Source: an uncultured Planctomycetaceae bacterium (GTDB taxonomy: Bacteria; Planctomycetota; Planctomycetia; Pirellulales; Pirellulaceae). Taken from it: DNA of 35,491 bases. The stretch is taken from the NCBI GenBank assembly GCA_903927685.1, contig CAIYOB010000264.1, positions 1 through 35,491 on the forward strand, in the 5' to 3' direction. A program made the position numbers and the translations under genes. The notes under the pieces were generated by a model. That model had not been told where the DNA came from. It saw only the letters and a program-made list of their open reading frames with translations, and ran no database searches. Of this stretch, positions 8,156 through 16,487 are shown one piece after another. How positions within the stretch are numbered: the stretch's first letter is position 1; the number at the start of each line of letters is the position of its first letter.

Positions 8156-8519
8156 CGGCTGACCGGCGTGCTGACTCGCGGGGCGGCTGCCAAGTTGGGA
8201 TGTACCGCTTCAGGATTCCGCCCTGCTGGAGGGAGAAAAATGTTGCCATCGGCTGTTGATCGGATACTCTGGTCCCGTAGTCGGGCTGAACACTGGGAGG
8301 GGCCAGCAGCCCGCGTTGTTTAGTACGGCACGACCGAGGTTGCTCGCGAGGATTTGGAGCAATGGTACAATGTGTCGAGTGGCCGTGCAAATCCGGCTGT
8401 AGAATTAGGATACATGGCAAGATGCCGAGGGCGTAGCATCGGAATGCAGTCGGACGCATCACCGCAACGTTTCAACGGCGAGCCCGAGCGGGGGAAGTCC
8501 GAGCTGCGGGGAATGTAAG
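8156..8519. other. Gene-poor spacer with one extended -10 motif
   Basis: No convincing gene lies in these 364 bp. TGGTACAAT at 8363-8371 matches the motif at 6091-6099 and precedes the small gene at 8520 by about 150 bp. A 27-codon frame at 8240-8323 has a strong GGAGGGAG ribosome site but no recognisable product. Confidence 0.4.
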
Positions 8520-8756
8520 ATGCCTGACGACAGACTGAAACTGCATGGCCAACGCGAGGCCGTACAAGAGCACATCGCCAAGGCTGAGTACTACAAGGGG
8601 CCGGGCGAACGCGAGTTCGCGTTTAAGACCGTCAGGAACGCTCAAGCTCAGATTGCTGTCATTCTGAAACGCCATCCTCATTGGCCAGCAAGCTGGGAAG
8701 ACAAATGGCTCCCAGGCATGAACCACCCAAAGCTCGACTGGAAGCCTGACGACTAG
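8520..8756 (+). CDS. Small hypothetical protein (78 aa)
   Basis: The ATG at 8520 opens a 78-codon frame with a balanced soluble composition: a charged helical N-terminal half (LKLHGQREAVQEHIAKAEYY, FAFKTVRNAQAQIAVILKR) and a Trp/Pro/Lys-rich C-terminal tail (HPHWPASWEDKWLPG). There is no signal peptide, membrane segment or known motif. The opposite-strand frames here are Arg-rich and less protein-like, which favours this one. A weak ribosome site (GGGGA) lies just upstream. Function is unknown. Confidence 0.52.
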   Translation: MPDDRLKLHGQREAVQEHIAKAEYYKGPGEREFAFKTVRNAQAQIAVILKRHPHWPASWEDKWLPGMNHPKLDWKPDD

Positions 8757-9063
8757 GTACGAGCAAGAGTACTCTGTGAATCCAACACCTAACCTCTTTC
8801 TGCCGCTCCTCCCATCGCATCGTCCTCCGCCTGCTCCTGAACAGCCGGTTCCTAACGCATCCGGCCTTTTCAGGGTTTCTTCCCTGCGTTCCCTTAGAGC
8901 TTCGACGTGTCCTCAGCCAACCGAGAACTGAACCAGTCCGTCGTAGGCCGAGTCCTTTTGGCTGTGTGTGGAGAACAGAATTGACTCCGACAGCGAACAC
9001 GTGCCGTGACGCAGACCGCCAGATCACTGTCTGGCTGCTGGCTATCCGCAACAACAAGCTCAG
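8757..9063. other. Intergenic region without a supported gene
   Basis: I see no gene, RNA or clear terminator in these 307 bp. Base composition is lower in GC than the flanks and pyrimidine-rich around 8785-8890. Confidence 0.4.
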
Positions 9064-9828
9064 ATGTCCGAGGAGAATCGCGTGCTGAAGATCGCCAACT
9101 GGAATCTTGAGCGTGTGGAGCCGTCACTGGGTCGCTGTTCAGCAATCCGCAGACACATGGCGAATGTCGACGCTGACGTTTGGATCTTGACCGAGACCCA
9201 CGATCAGGTTGCTCCCGGCGACGACTACTCTGCGACGTTCAGCGGTGAGCCGGATCGACAATCGAAACCGGGCGAGCGTTGGGTGGGCATTTGGTCGAGG
9301 CTGCCGGTCCAGCCGCTTCCTTCGTTTGCATCGGACTCGGCCAGGTGCGCGGCAGCTCGCCTCGTTCATCCGACGCACGGCGACATCGTCGTGTACGGGT
9401 GCGTGCTACCCTGGCACGGCAGCACGTGGCGCGGCATACCGTCCCTCGGCGGAGCCGCGTTTGCCGTCGCGCTCGACCTGCAACGGGCGGATTGGAGACG
9501 CCTGCGGAATGCCTTCCCAAACGCCAGTCTGATCGTCGCCGGGGACTTCAACCAGGATCTCGCAGCCCGCCACTACTACGGGTCGAGGAAGAACCGTCGC
9601 CTTCTGGAGGACACGCTTGAAGAAGCGGAACTCGAAGTCGTGACGGCTGCTGGCAATGATCCTGTCGCGCGAGACTCGGCTCCGTATGCCTGTATTGACC
9701 ACATCTGCGTGTCGCGTTCCAGTCAGTGGCGTTTGCTTTCGACAAAACGCTGGCCGGATTCAAGCATGCCGGAGAAACGCCTCTCGGATCATTTCGGCAT
9801 CGTGGTGGAACTCGGGCAGAACCAATGA
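9064..9828 (+). CDS. Endonuclease/exonuclease/phosphatase (EEP) family protein
   Basis: The 254-residue product is a single EEP domain. Motifs in order: ANWNLER (residues 11-17, Asn), ILTETHD (Glu44, the metal ligand), VAGDFNQD (Asp161 and Asn163), CIDHICVS, and LSDHFGI (Asp242-His243, the catalytic His pair partner). The family cleaves phosphodiester bonds in nucleic acids, phospholipids or inositol phosphates using Mg2+; the substrate cannot be told from this sequence. No signal peptide is present, so it is probably cytoplasmic. It stands alone, with no operon partner in the same direction close by. All key residues look intact. Confidence 0.9.
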   Translation: MSEENRVLKIANWNLERVEPSLGRCSAIRRHMANVDADVWILTETHDQVAPGDDYSATFSGEPDRQSKPGERWVGIWSRLPVQPLPSFASDSARCAAARLVHPTHGDIVVYGCVLPWHGSTWRGIPSLGGAAFAVALDLQRADWRRLRNAFPNASLIVAGDFNQDLAARHYYGSRKNRRLLEDTLEEAELEVVTAAGNDPVARDSAPYACIDHICVSRSSQWRLLSTKRWPDSSMPEKRLSDHFGIVVELGQNQ

Positions 9829-10031
9829 GGGTGTGGCGTTAGGGGTGCCGATTGCGGCGGTCGGGCACCGACGACGACTTACAGGATCAAGCAGCGGATC
9901 GGCTTCCGTGGCGAAGACGATTCCGCCCCGCCGCAGACTTGGAAACGTTGCAATTGGCGGTGGAGCGGGTATGCTGATTACAGCGATCAGGCCGTCGCTT
10001 GGTCGCCAGCGGCCAGTCAAGGGGTTTCGGC

Positions 10032-10620
10032 ATGTCCAACGACCCTCGCGAACCCGACGAAACGCTTCCGTCAACGGAAGATGGTGCCGGAAAGCCGGCA
10101 GACGCCGCCGCTCCGAAGCCGGACAACGCGCAGCCGCAGCAGCCGGCCTGCCCGTCGCACATCGGGCGTCACCGCGTCAAACGTCTGCTGGGAAAAGGCG
10201 GGTCTGGGCTGGTCTACCTGGCGCACGACGATCAACTGCGGCGGCAGGTCGCCATCAAGGTGCCGCACCGGGAATTGACATCGCAGCCGGCCGATGTCGA
10301 AGCGTACCTGGACGAAGCCCGGATGCTGGCGCACCTGGACCACCAACACATTGTGCCGGTCCACGATGTCGGCAGCACGCCGGAGTTCCCGTGCTTCTTC
10401 GTCCCGAAGTACATCGACGGCACGAGCCTTGGCCGCCGAATGGAGCAGGCCGCCCTCCCCTACGCCGAAGCGGCGGAATTGACTGCGACGGTCGCCCAAG
10501 CCCTGCACTACGCGCACAAGCAGGGGCTGGTCCACCGGGACATCAAGCCGGGCAACATTCTGATCGACCGCAATGGCAAGCCCTACGTCGCGGACTTCGG
10601 GCTGGCGCTGAAGGAGGCCG
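10032..10620 (+). pseudogene. Truncated Hanks-type Ser/Thr protein kinase
   Basis: From ATG 10032 the frame gives a Pro/Ala-rich leader, then a planctomycete-type kinase N-lobe: IGRHRVKRLLGKGGSGLVYLA (Gly loop), RQVAIKVPHRE (ATP-binding Lys76), EARMLAHLDHQHIVPVHDVG, then the C-lobe HRDIKPGNILID (catalytic Asp170) and VADFGLALKE (Asp188 of DFG). Immediately after LALKE the homology stops. The activation segment, the APE motif and all later subdomains, as well as the usual planctomycete C-terminal extensions, are absent. The frame stays open into DNA that is antisense to the next gene, so the apparent 360-residue product is an artefact. This is a 5' remnant of a kinase gene, broken near 10620. 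Confidence 0.8.
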
Positions 10621-10852
10621 CTGCGAATCGAAACAGGTCAAACGTTGCAGAAATCCCGGCGAGCGGTGGGCTTAAGCCAATCGGTGCCTTGTCTCGGCGA
10701 CCACTTTTCCGACCGTCTGCTGATTTCACCGAAGGTGATATTGCGAACTCCTCGCGCAAATCTCGGGCATGTGGGAAACCGGCGGGCTTACGCGGGCCGC
10801 TCGCCTCTCGGTATGCAACTACGGGGACAACTCCGCTCTCGCCGTCCGCTTC

Positions 10853-12172
10853 TCAAAACACATACGGGGCGCGCTGCGGGCGACTGAGCAAGCGGTTCGC
10901 CTCCTCGTCTCCGATCAACTGTTCCTTGGTTCCGTCCCACGCCAGCTTGCGGCCGAGGATGTACGAGAGGTTGCCGAGGTTGCAGAGATTGGCGACGCGG
11001 TGCGCCACCTCGATGTCCATGCACGGCTTCTTGCCGTCTTTGATGGCTTGGATCCAGTCCTCTTTGTGGTTCTTGTTGTAGTCTTCGTATTTGGCCACGC
11101 GCTCAACTTCGACGCCGCCCGCGGGCACCTTGAACTTGCGGACCCACTCAGGGGCCGGGATGCGGGTTCCGTCGCGGCTGACCGCCAGCGGCTCTCCCTC
11201 GCCGTGGAACACCATGCCGAATCCGCCTTCGCCGCGGACATCGCCGGGTTGCTCCCAGATCAATTCCCAATCCGGATCCTTGAACGTGTAGACGACCTTC
11301 ATCTTGGGCGGACAGTCCCACGGGCCTTGCGGACGCGGATCGCCTGTCGCCTCGATCGCGACCGGCGTCTGGTGATCCGCGTTCAGGCACCACAGGATGA
11401 CGCTCATCACGTGAGCCCCGCGGTCGCGGATCACGCCGCCGCCGGACTCCATCATCCAGCGGAAATTGCCGGGGTGGTATGCGCCGGGGATGTACGGCCG
11501 CGACTTGAGCGGCCCCAGCCACTGATCCCAGTCCAGTTCGGGCGGCGGCGGGGCTTCGCGAGTCGGCCCGCCCGCCGGATTCAGGGAATGCCAGCAGGTC
11601 ACCTTGCGGATCTTACCCAGCATCCCGTTACGGATGTAGGTGCACACCTGATGCGCCGGTTCCGCCGATCGGGCTTGCGAACCAACTTGGACCACGCGTT
11701 CGTGTTTCCGCGCTGCTTCGACCATCGCCTGACCCTCGGCGACCGTGCAACTAGCCGGTTTCTCGACATACACGTGCTTGCCCGCTCGGCAGGCATGCAC
11801 CATCTGCGTCGCGTGCCAGTGGTCCGGCGAGGCAATGATTACGGCGTCGATCTCCCGGCGATCAAGCAGTTCTCGATAGTCACGGCAAGTCCGACAGCCT
11901 TCGCCGACTTTCTTGGCGGCCGCGGCCAGCCGGTTGGCATCGGCCTCGGCGATCGCCGCGATGTTCAACAGGCCTGCTTGGCGGAAATCGAGCGAGATCG
12001 CCAGATGGGTCCCGCCCATCCCGCCCACGCCAATGTGGGCCACGGTCAACCGGTCGTTCGCGCCTGGCTGGCCGGCCCAAGCCAGGGTTCCCGAAGGAAC
12101 AACGAGCGGCCCCACGGCCGCCAGCGCGGTCAGGAAGTCGCGTCGCCGGAGTCGTAGGGAGGGCTTCTTCAT
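10853..12172 (-). CDS. Secreted Gfo/Idh/MocA-family oxidoreductase
   Basis: The 439-residue product starts at ATG 12172, with AGGAG about 9 bp upstream. The N-terminus (LRLRRRDFLTALAAVG) is a twin-arginine signal, so the folded enzyme is exported with its cofactor. The Rossmann motif is HIGVGGMGG (47-54); ASPDHWHA and the family signature EKPA (137-140) follow, then the C-terminal alpha/beta domain with ESGGGVIRDRGAHVMSVILW. These enzymes oxidise or reduce sugars and related polyols with NAD(P). In planctomycetes many exported paralogues exist, and some relatives form 3-keto sugars. It is 24 bp downstream of the cysteine hydrolase-ThuA gene in the same direction, so the two are probably co-transcribed. 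Confidence 0.95.
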   Translation of the reverse strand: MKKPSLRLRRRDFLTALAAVGPLVVPSGTLAWAGQPGANDRLTVAHIGVGGMGGTHLAISLDFRQAGLLNIAAIAEADANRLAAAAKKVGEGCRTCRDYRELLDRREIDAVIIASPDHWHATQMVHACRAGKHVYVEKPASCTVAEGQAMVEAARKHERVVQVGSQARSAEPAHQVCTYIRNGMLGKIRKVTCWHSLNPAGGPTREAPPPPELDWDQWLGPLKSRPYIPGAYHPGNFRWMMESGGGVIRDRGAHVMSVILWCLNADHQTPVAIEATGDPRPQGPWDCPPKMKVVYTFKDPDWELIWEQPGDVRGEGGFGMVFHGEGEPLAVSRDGTRIPAPEWVRKFKVPAGGVEVERVAKYEDYNKNHKEDWIQAIKDGKKPCMDIEVAHRVANLCNLGNLSYILGRKLAWDGTKEQLIGDEEANRLLSRPQRAPYVF

Positions 12173-12196
12173 AGAATCGTTCTCCTAGTTCTGGTC

Positions 12197-13744
12197 TCAT
12201 TCGCGTTCCAGCGTCCAGCGGATGGCATTCACCAACAGCCGCCGGAACGCCTCATTCTGGAAATCGCCCGGATGTCCGAGCGTCGTGTAGAATACGCGGC
12301 CCCCGCGGTACGTGTTCGTCCAGGCGACCGGCTGTTCGGGCTCCTCCGCCGACCAACGGCCCATCAGCAACACGTCCACGCTGTCCGCCAGCGGCTGCTG
12401 TCGGTAGATCCAGCAGGGACTGTGAAACTTCGGCTCGACGCCAGCCAAGATCGGATGCCGGGCCGCCTCGGGCCGAGTCCACACGTCGCAGCCGGTCGCC
12501 CGCGATTGGGGATTGTACCCTTGATAGTCGCAGCCTAACACTTCCTGGTCGAAGCGGTCCCAGACCACGTACCCGGGCTGCGGATCCCGCTTCGTCTGGA
12601 ACGCCACGACGCTGGTCCGCAGGGCCACGAGCGGCTTGCCGGCACGGAGGTAGCGTTCCAAGTGGTCCATCTGAATGACTGGCAAGCTCCGGCGGCGCAT
12701 GCTCAGCACCAGCAGATCCGCGTCGTACAAGGCGTCCAAGCCCGGCACGTCGTCGCGGTCCGTGCCTTCCGGCCCCGTCGCCGCGAGCAGGGTACAACGG
12801 AAATCCTTGGCGAGTTGGTCCTGGACCAATCTCCGCAGCGTGTCCTGGCTGTCGTACTCGGCCTCGGCGGCGACCAGCACGAGGTGGGGCCGCGGGTCAC
12901 TGGCGTGCGGTGCCATTCCGGCAGCGGCAAGCAACTGCCGGCTCTCGACGGTAGCGGCCAGGTAGCGTTCCAGATGCTCCTGAATGCGTGCGGTTCCACC
13001 GGCCGGGGTGAAATTCAGGTTCTTCACGCCCTGGGCGTCGAGTCCGTTCGACGTGATCGCCTCGACCAGGTCGGCTACCATAAGCACCCTCAGGCCGTGG
13101 TCCTTCAGATTGCGGAGGCCCATGCTGCGGTACTGGACGCACATATTGCTGGCGACCCCCATGTACAGCAGCGTGTCGATCTGCCGGGCCGCGCACAGGT
13201 TGAGCAGTTCGCGGCTGTTGTTGCAGTCGCCGATCAAATCCCCTTCGGCGATCCGCAATCCCGGATGCTGACGCGTCCACACGCCGCCGGTCTTGCAGGG
13301 ACGGCTGGGGCCGCATTCGCAGAAGTCCGTGGGGCCGGGTGGCGGCGGAGCGGTGCAGCCGATCTTGTTGGGCTCCGGCTGCGCGGGCACCGCTTGCATC
13401 GCGTGACGTTGCGGCGCGTCCCGGTAAAAGCCGACGACATCGGACGGCGCAAAGACGACCTGGATGCCCAGCTTGCGCGCCGCGTCCAGCGTCTGGTTCA
13501 TCCGTGGGACGAGGTTGCCCACCCGCGCGGTGTACGTCGTGCACCAGTGTCGATCCCACATGTCGATCACCACCACGGCCGTCTTGGCCGGATCGAAGGC
13601 GAGTGTTTGCCGGACAAGCCGCCCCTCCTGATCGCGGCTCTGTGCCGTCAACTCCATCGTCGCTGCCGATGTACGCGGTTGACCCGTGGCGAACGCAACG
13701 CCCAGGGCTGCCAGCGCGGCCGCGATGACGTGTCGGTGGAACAT
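12197..13744 (-). CDS. Secreted isochorismatase-like cysteine hydrolase fused to a ThuA-like domain
   Basis: I choose ATG 13744, which has GGGAGG just upstream and starts a signal peptide (MFHRHVIAAALAALGVAFATG). The 515-residue product has two domains. Residues 50-285 are isochorismatase-like: AVVVIDMWDRHWC (catalytic Asp61) and GVASNMCVQ (nucleophile Cys202); the usual catalytic Lys is not obvious. Residues 305-515 resemble ThuA: LYDADLLVLSMRRR, LERYLRAGKPLVALRTS, PVAWTNTYRGGRVFYTTLGHPGDF and RRLLVNAIRWTL. The first domain would hydrolyse an amide or ester bond; the ThuA part may bind a sugar or be a remodelled amidotransferase fold. It heads a likely two-gene operon with the Gfo/Idh gene. 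The fusion of both folds in one exported protein is noteworthy. Confidence 0.88.
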   Translation of the reverse strand: MFHRHVIAAALAALGVAFATGQPRTSAATMELTAQSRDQEGRLVRQTLAFDPAKTAVVVIDMWDRHWCTTYTARVGNLVPRMNQTLDAARKLGIQVVFAPSDVVGFYRDAPQRHAMQAVPAQPEPNKIGCTAPPPPGPTDFCECGPSRPCKTGGVWTRQHPGLRIAEGDLIGDCNNSRELLNLCAARQIDTLLYMGVASNMCVQYRSMGLRNLKDHGLRVLMVADLVEAITSNGLDAQGVKNLNFTPAGGTARIQEHLERYLAATVESRQLLAAAGMAPHASDPRPHLVLVAAEAEYDSQDTLRRLVQDQLAKDFRCTLLAATGPEGTDRDDVPGLDALYDADLLVLSMRRRSLPVIQMDHLERYLRAGKPLVALRTSVVAFQTKRDPQPGYVVWDRFDQEVLGCDYQGYNPQSRATGCDVWTRPEAARHPILAGVEPKFHSPCWIYRQQPLADSVDVLLMGRWSAEEPEQPVAWTNTYRGGRVFYTTLGHPGDFQNEAFRRLLVNAIRWTLERE

Positions 13745-13988
13745 GCTTTGCCTCCCTTGCCAAGGACCAGACACACGCGTTCCCAATCTCCCTCGCTCCG
13801 GTGCTGCGGCGAGCCGGTCGGGGCGCCCGTTGAAAACCCGGGCTTGGCTGCCAACGGTCTTCTTCCAGATTCTATCGCGCCCAGGAATAGCATAGCGATA
13901 TCACGGATGGGCAAGAACACGACGTCGGTGGCAATCGCATGGAGCAATCAGGACTGGGGTGGCGAGTATCGCCGCGATGCGGCCGAGC

Positions 13989-14200
13989 ATGCCGGTCGAG
14001 CAGGTCGAGCCCTGGGCCTGGTGGGACTTCACGACCACCGGGATCTACGACCGGGCCCGACGATTCAATCAAGCCAAGCTGTCCGGCGGCGCGAAGATTG
14101 ACCGCGGATGCCTGGTCCTGGACGGTAACCGTCCGGCGATGCTCGCCACGCGGGACGGCGAGGGCTTCGACACGGCCCAGATCCCGGCCAGTTGTCGAAA
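13989..14200 (+). pseudogene. Gene fragment, N-terminal LamG/ConA-like or GH32-like piece
   Basis: Between two minus-strand genes, a plus-strand stretch from ATG 13989 reads as real protein: VEPWAWWDFTTTGIYDRARR, FNQAKLSGGAKIDRGCLVLDG, NRPAMLATRDGEGFDTAQIPA. The pattern W-F, then A-LSGGAKI-GCLVLDG, resembles the first strands of concanavalin A/LamG-type sandwich domains, as in planctomycete secreted or GH32-like proteins. Homology appears to end near 14200, and the frame then becomes the antisense of the sulfatase gene. There is no signal peptide. I read it as a stranded fragment of a larger gene; the exact parent family is uncertain. Confidence 0.42.
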
Positions 14201-14242
14201 GCCGGCAGGTGATGGCGGCATCTTCACTGGTTCGGCCTGCGA

Positions 14243-15646
14243 TTACCTCGATGTCCTTTTAGCTTTGGCCGCCTTGCGCGCGCCCCGTTCAGGAAACCAC
14301 TTCGGGTCGATGTTGCCGACGTTCCAAGTATCCCACGCGGCCACCAGTTGCTTGACCTTTTCCGGTTCCTGTGCGGCGAGGTTGTTCGTTTCGCCGATGT
14401 CTTCCTTGAGGTTGTATAGTTCAGCGCCGGTCATGCTGGCTTTGCCGCTGCGCTCGGCGCCAACCACGTCCGCGCTGCCCACGCCCTTGACCAGTTTCCA
14501 ATCGCCCATGCGAATGGCGACCTGCTGGCCGAATCGCCAGTACAGGGCCTCATGCGGCGAGCCGGACTCTTCGCCTGTCAAGTAAGGGAGGAGGTTTACG
14601 CCGTCGAGCTTCCATTCGGGCTTGGCGGTCACGCCGGCGGCGGCTAGTGCCGTGGGCAGAATGTCCAACTGGATGACCGGCCGGTCATCTACTTTGCCGG
14701 CGGGGATTTTTCCCTTCCACTGCACCAGGAACGGAATCCGGATGCCGCCCTCCCAAGTTTGCGCTTTGAAGCCGCGCAAGGGACCGTTGCTGGAAGTGGT
14801 CGACGGCGTCGGCCCGCCGTTGTCACTGAAGAAGATGATCAACGTGTTTTCCTCCTGGCCGAGCGTCCGGATTTTTTCGAGCACGCTGCCGATAGCATCG
14901 TCCATCGCCGACTGCATGGCGGCATAGGTGCGGCGTTTGGGCTCCGTGATGGACGCGAAACGACTGAGGTACTTATCTGTGGCTTCGAGCGGGCCGTGGA
15001 CGGCGTTGAACGGCAGGTAGCAGAACCACGGTTCGTCCTGGTGCTTGTCGATGAAGGCTACCGCCTCGCGTGCAAAAGCCTCCGTCGCATAGCCGCCGAA
15101 CTTCCTCACGATCTCCGTGCCGCGTTGGACGGGGCTGCTCAGGTCACCGTCGGCATCGAAGTAACTGCGGGCGCCGCCGAGGAATCCGTAGAACTCGTCA
15201 AAACCGCGGTGCAGCGGATGAAACCGCGACTCGTAGCCCAGGTGCGACTTGCCGAACCAGCCGGTCGTGTAGCCAGCCGCGTTAAGGCGGTCCCCGATCG
15301 TACTTTCTGTCAGCGGCAGGCCGAAATCCTTGCTCGCGGTCTGCTCCGGCCCAGGATTGAACTCATGGCCGAATCGCTGCTGGTAGCGGCCGGTCATCAA
15401 GCCCGCACGCGTCGGCGAGCAATACGGCCCGCTGACGTAGCCGCTGGTAAACCGCACGCCGCGACTGGCGATGGAGTCAATGTGTGGCGTGGGAATCTCG
15501 CGGGTGAACCCCTGGCAGCCCAGTTCCCCCCAGCCGAGGTCATCCGCGAGGAAAACCAGGATATTGGGTTTGCGTTCGGCGGCCATCAGCGAGCTGAAGA
15601 AGAAATTGGAAAGCAATAGGACCAGAAAGCACAAAGTCGTTCTCAT
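14243..15646 (-). CDS. Secreted formylglycine-dependent sulfatase
   Basis: The start at ATG 15646 gives a signal peptide (MRTTLCFLVLLLSNFFFSSL then MAAE); the longer in-frame extension has no signal. The 467-residue product is a type I sulfatase. Residues 27-42 read KPNILVFLADDLGWGE (metal ligands Asp35 and Asp36). Residues 75-80 read YCSPTR, where Cys76 is converted to formylglycine by an FGE (not in this window). FFSDNGGPT gives the second pair of metal ligands. The C-terminal part includes WEGGIRIPFLVQWKG and YWRFGQQVAIRMGDWKLVKG. Such enzymes remove sulfate esters from polysaccharides outside the cytoplasm. Planctomycetes carry dozens, often for algal or host glycans. It is alone on its strand, separated from the cysteine hydrolase gene by about 500 bp. 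Confidence 0.95.
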   Translation of the reverse strand: MRTTLCFLVLLLSNFFFSSLMAAERKPNILVFLADDLGWGELGCQGFTREIPTPHIDSIASRGVRFTSGYVSGPYCSPTRAGLMTGRYQQRFGHEFNPGPEQTASKDFGLPLTESTIGDRLNAAGYTTGWFGKSHLGYESRFHPLHRGFDEFYGFLGGARSYFDADGDLSSPVQRGTEIVRKFGGYATEAFAREAVAFIDKHQDEPWFCYLPFNAVHGPLEATDKYLSRFASITEPKRRTYAAMQSAMDDAIGSVLEKIRTLGQEENTLIIFFSDNGGPTPSTTSSNGPLRGFKAQTWEGGIRIPFLVQWKGKIPAGKVDDRPVIQLDILPTALAAAGVTAKPEWKLDGVNLLPYLTGEESGSPHEALYWRFGQQVAIRMGDWKLVKGVGSADVVGAERSGKASMTGAELYNLKEDIGETNNLAAQEPEKVKQLVAAWDTWNVGNIDPKWFPERGARKAAKAKRTSR

Positions 15647-15909
15647 GGCAGGTCTCCGAGGTAATGTGGGCGTACTCGTTTTGGCGCTGCGCTCGATACG
15701 GACGATATTGGCCTCAGGCTGCATTCGTCGTGGCTCGAATGGCGTGCGAGGAACCATGGAGCTTTCGCCGGCGAATCAAGAGCGCAGGCCTGCAATATAC
15801 TGCAAAGTCACTCAGATACCATACAATGAGGAACGAGGGGCACTGATGCCCTCGTGTCGCGTGAACGACGGAGTAAGCCACATCAACCGCGCTGTATGGG
15901 GGTACAGAT

Positions 15910-16458
15910 ATGAAGACTACACGCGTCAGGTTCATGGTGTTCATGGGCCTCCTCGCCTGCTTGCCTGGATCGCGGGCATCGGCCGATACGCCGCTTCCGC
16001 CTCCGCAGCGGAAGGAAGTGTGGTGCGGCAGCCGTCACTACTGTGCCGTGATGGACCCGCGGCTTCGACTAACGACGGTCTACAAAGTGGACGGCGACAC
16101 GCGAAAGAAGCTGTGGGCGATGCCGGGTTGGTACAGGACGGCTTTCCTGGCCGACGACGGCGAACACCTTGTGATCGGCCACGAGGGCGTCAACCTGCTG
16201 CCGTTGAGCGTTGAGAGCAGCGACATCCTAGCCTACTTTTTGCGAAGAGGCGAGGTGATCGCCACCGTCACGTTGTCGGACTTGATCGAGGACAAATCAA
16301 GCCTGCGGCGAACGGCTTCCCATTACCTGTGGGGCGAGTATCTGGGGATCGACGAGGATTGCCGATTCCGCGTGAAGACGGTCGAAGGCAGGCGATTGTG
16401 GTTTGATGTCCAGACCGGAAAACAGGTTCTTTCGGCCGTCACCCCGGCACCACCGTGA
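15910..16458 (+). CDS. Small secreted hypothetical protein (182 aa)
   Basis: ATG 15910 follows a G-rich ribosome site. The signal peptide is MKTTRVRFMVFMGLLACLPG followed by SRASAD. The mature part begins with a Pro-rich linker and contains EVWCGSRHYCAVMDPRLRLT (a C-x5-C pair), DDGEHLVIGHEGVNLLPL, and FRVKTVEGRRLWFDVQTGKQV. This pattern of short beta strands resembles a fragment of a beta-propeller or a small beta-rich domain. I recognise no family. TACAAT at 15822-15827 may be its -10 element. It is divergent from the sulfatase, with 263 bp between starts, and directly precedes the exonuclease-WYL remnant. Confidence 0.66.
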   Translation: MKTTRVRFMVFMGLLACLPGSRASADTPLPPPQRKEVWCGSRHYCAVMDPRLRLTTVYKVDGDTRKKLWAMPGWYRTAFLADDGEHLVIGHEGVNLLPLSVESSDILAYFLRRGEVIATVTLSDLIEDKSSLRRTASHYLWGEYLGIDEDCRFRVKTVEGRRLWFDVQTGKQVLSAVTPAPP

Positions 16459-16487
16459 GTCAACCTTTGTAATCCCATGATCAACGA

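Noticed and set aside
8240..8323. 27-codon frame with a strong ribosome site
   Set aside because: Too short and without recognisable features; mentioned only in the spacer entry.
10621..11081. Continuation of the kinase frame
   Set aside because: After LALKE it loses all kinase similarity and becomes antisense to the Gfo/Idh gene.
10769..12157. 462-codon plus-strand open frame
   Set aside because: It is the complement of the well-supported Gfo/Idh gene; high GC keeps the opposite strand open.
12662..14101. 479-codon plus-strand open frame
   Set aside because: Antisense shadow of the cysteine hydrolase-ThuA gene; no motifs of its own.
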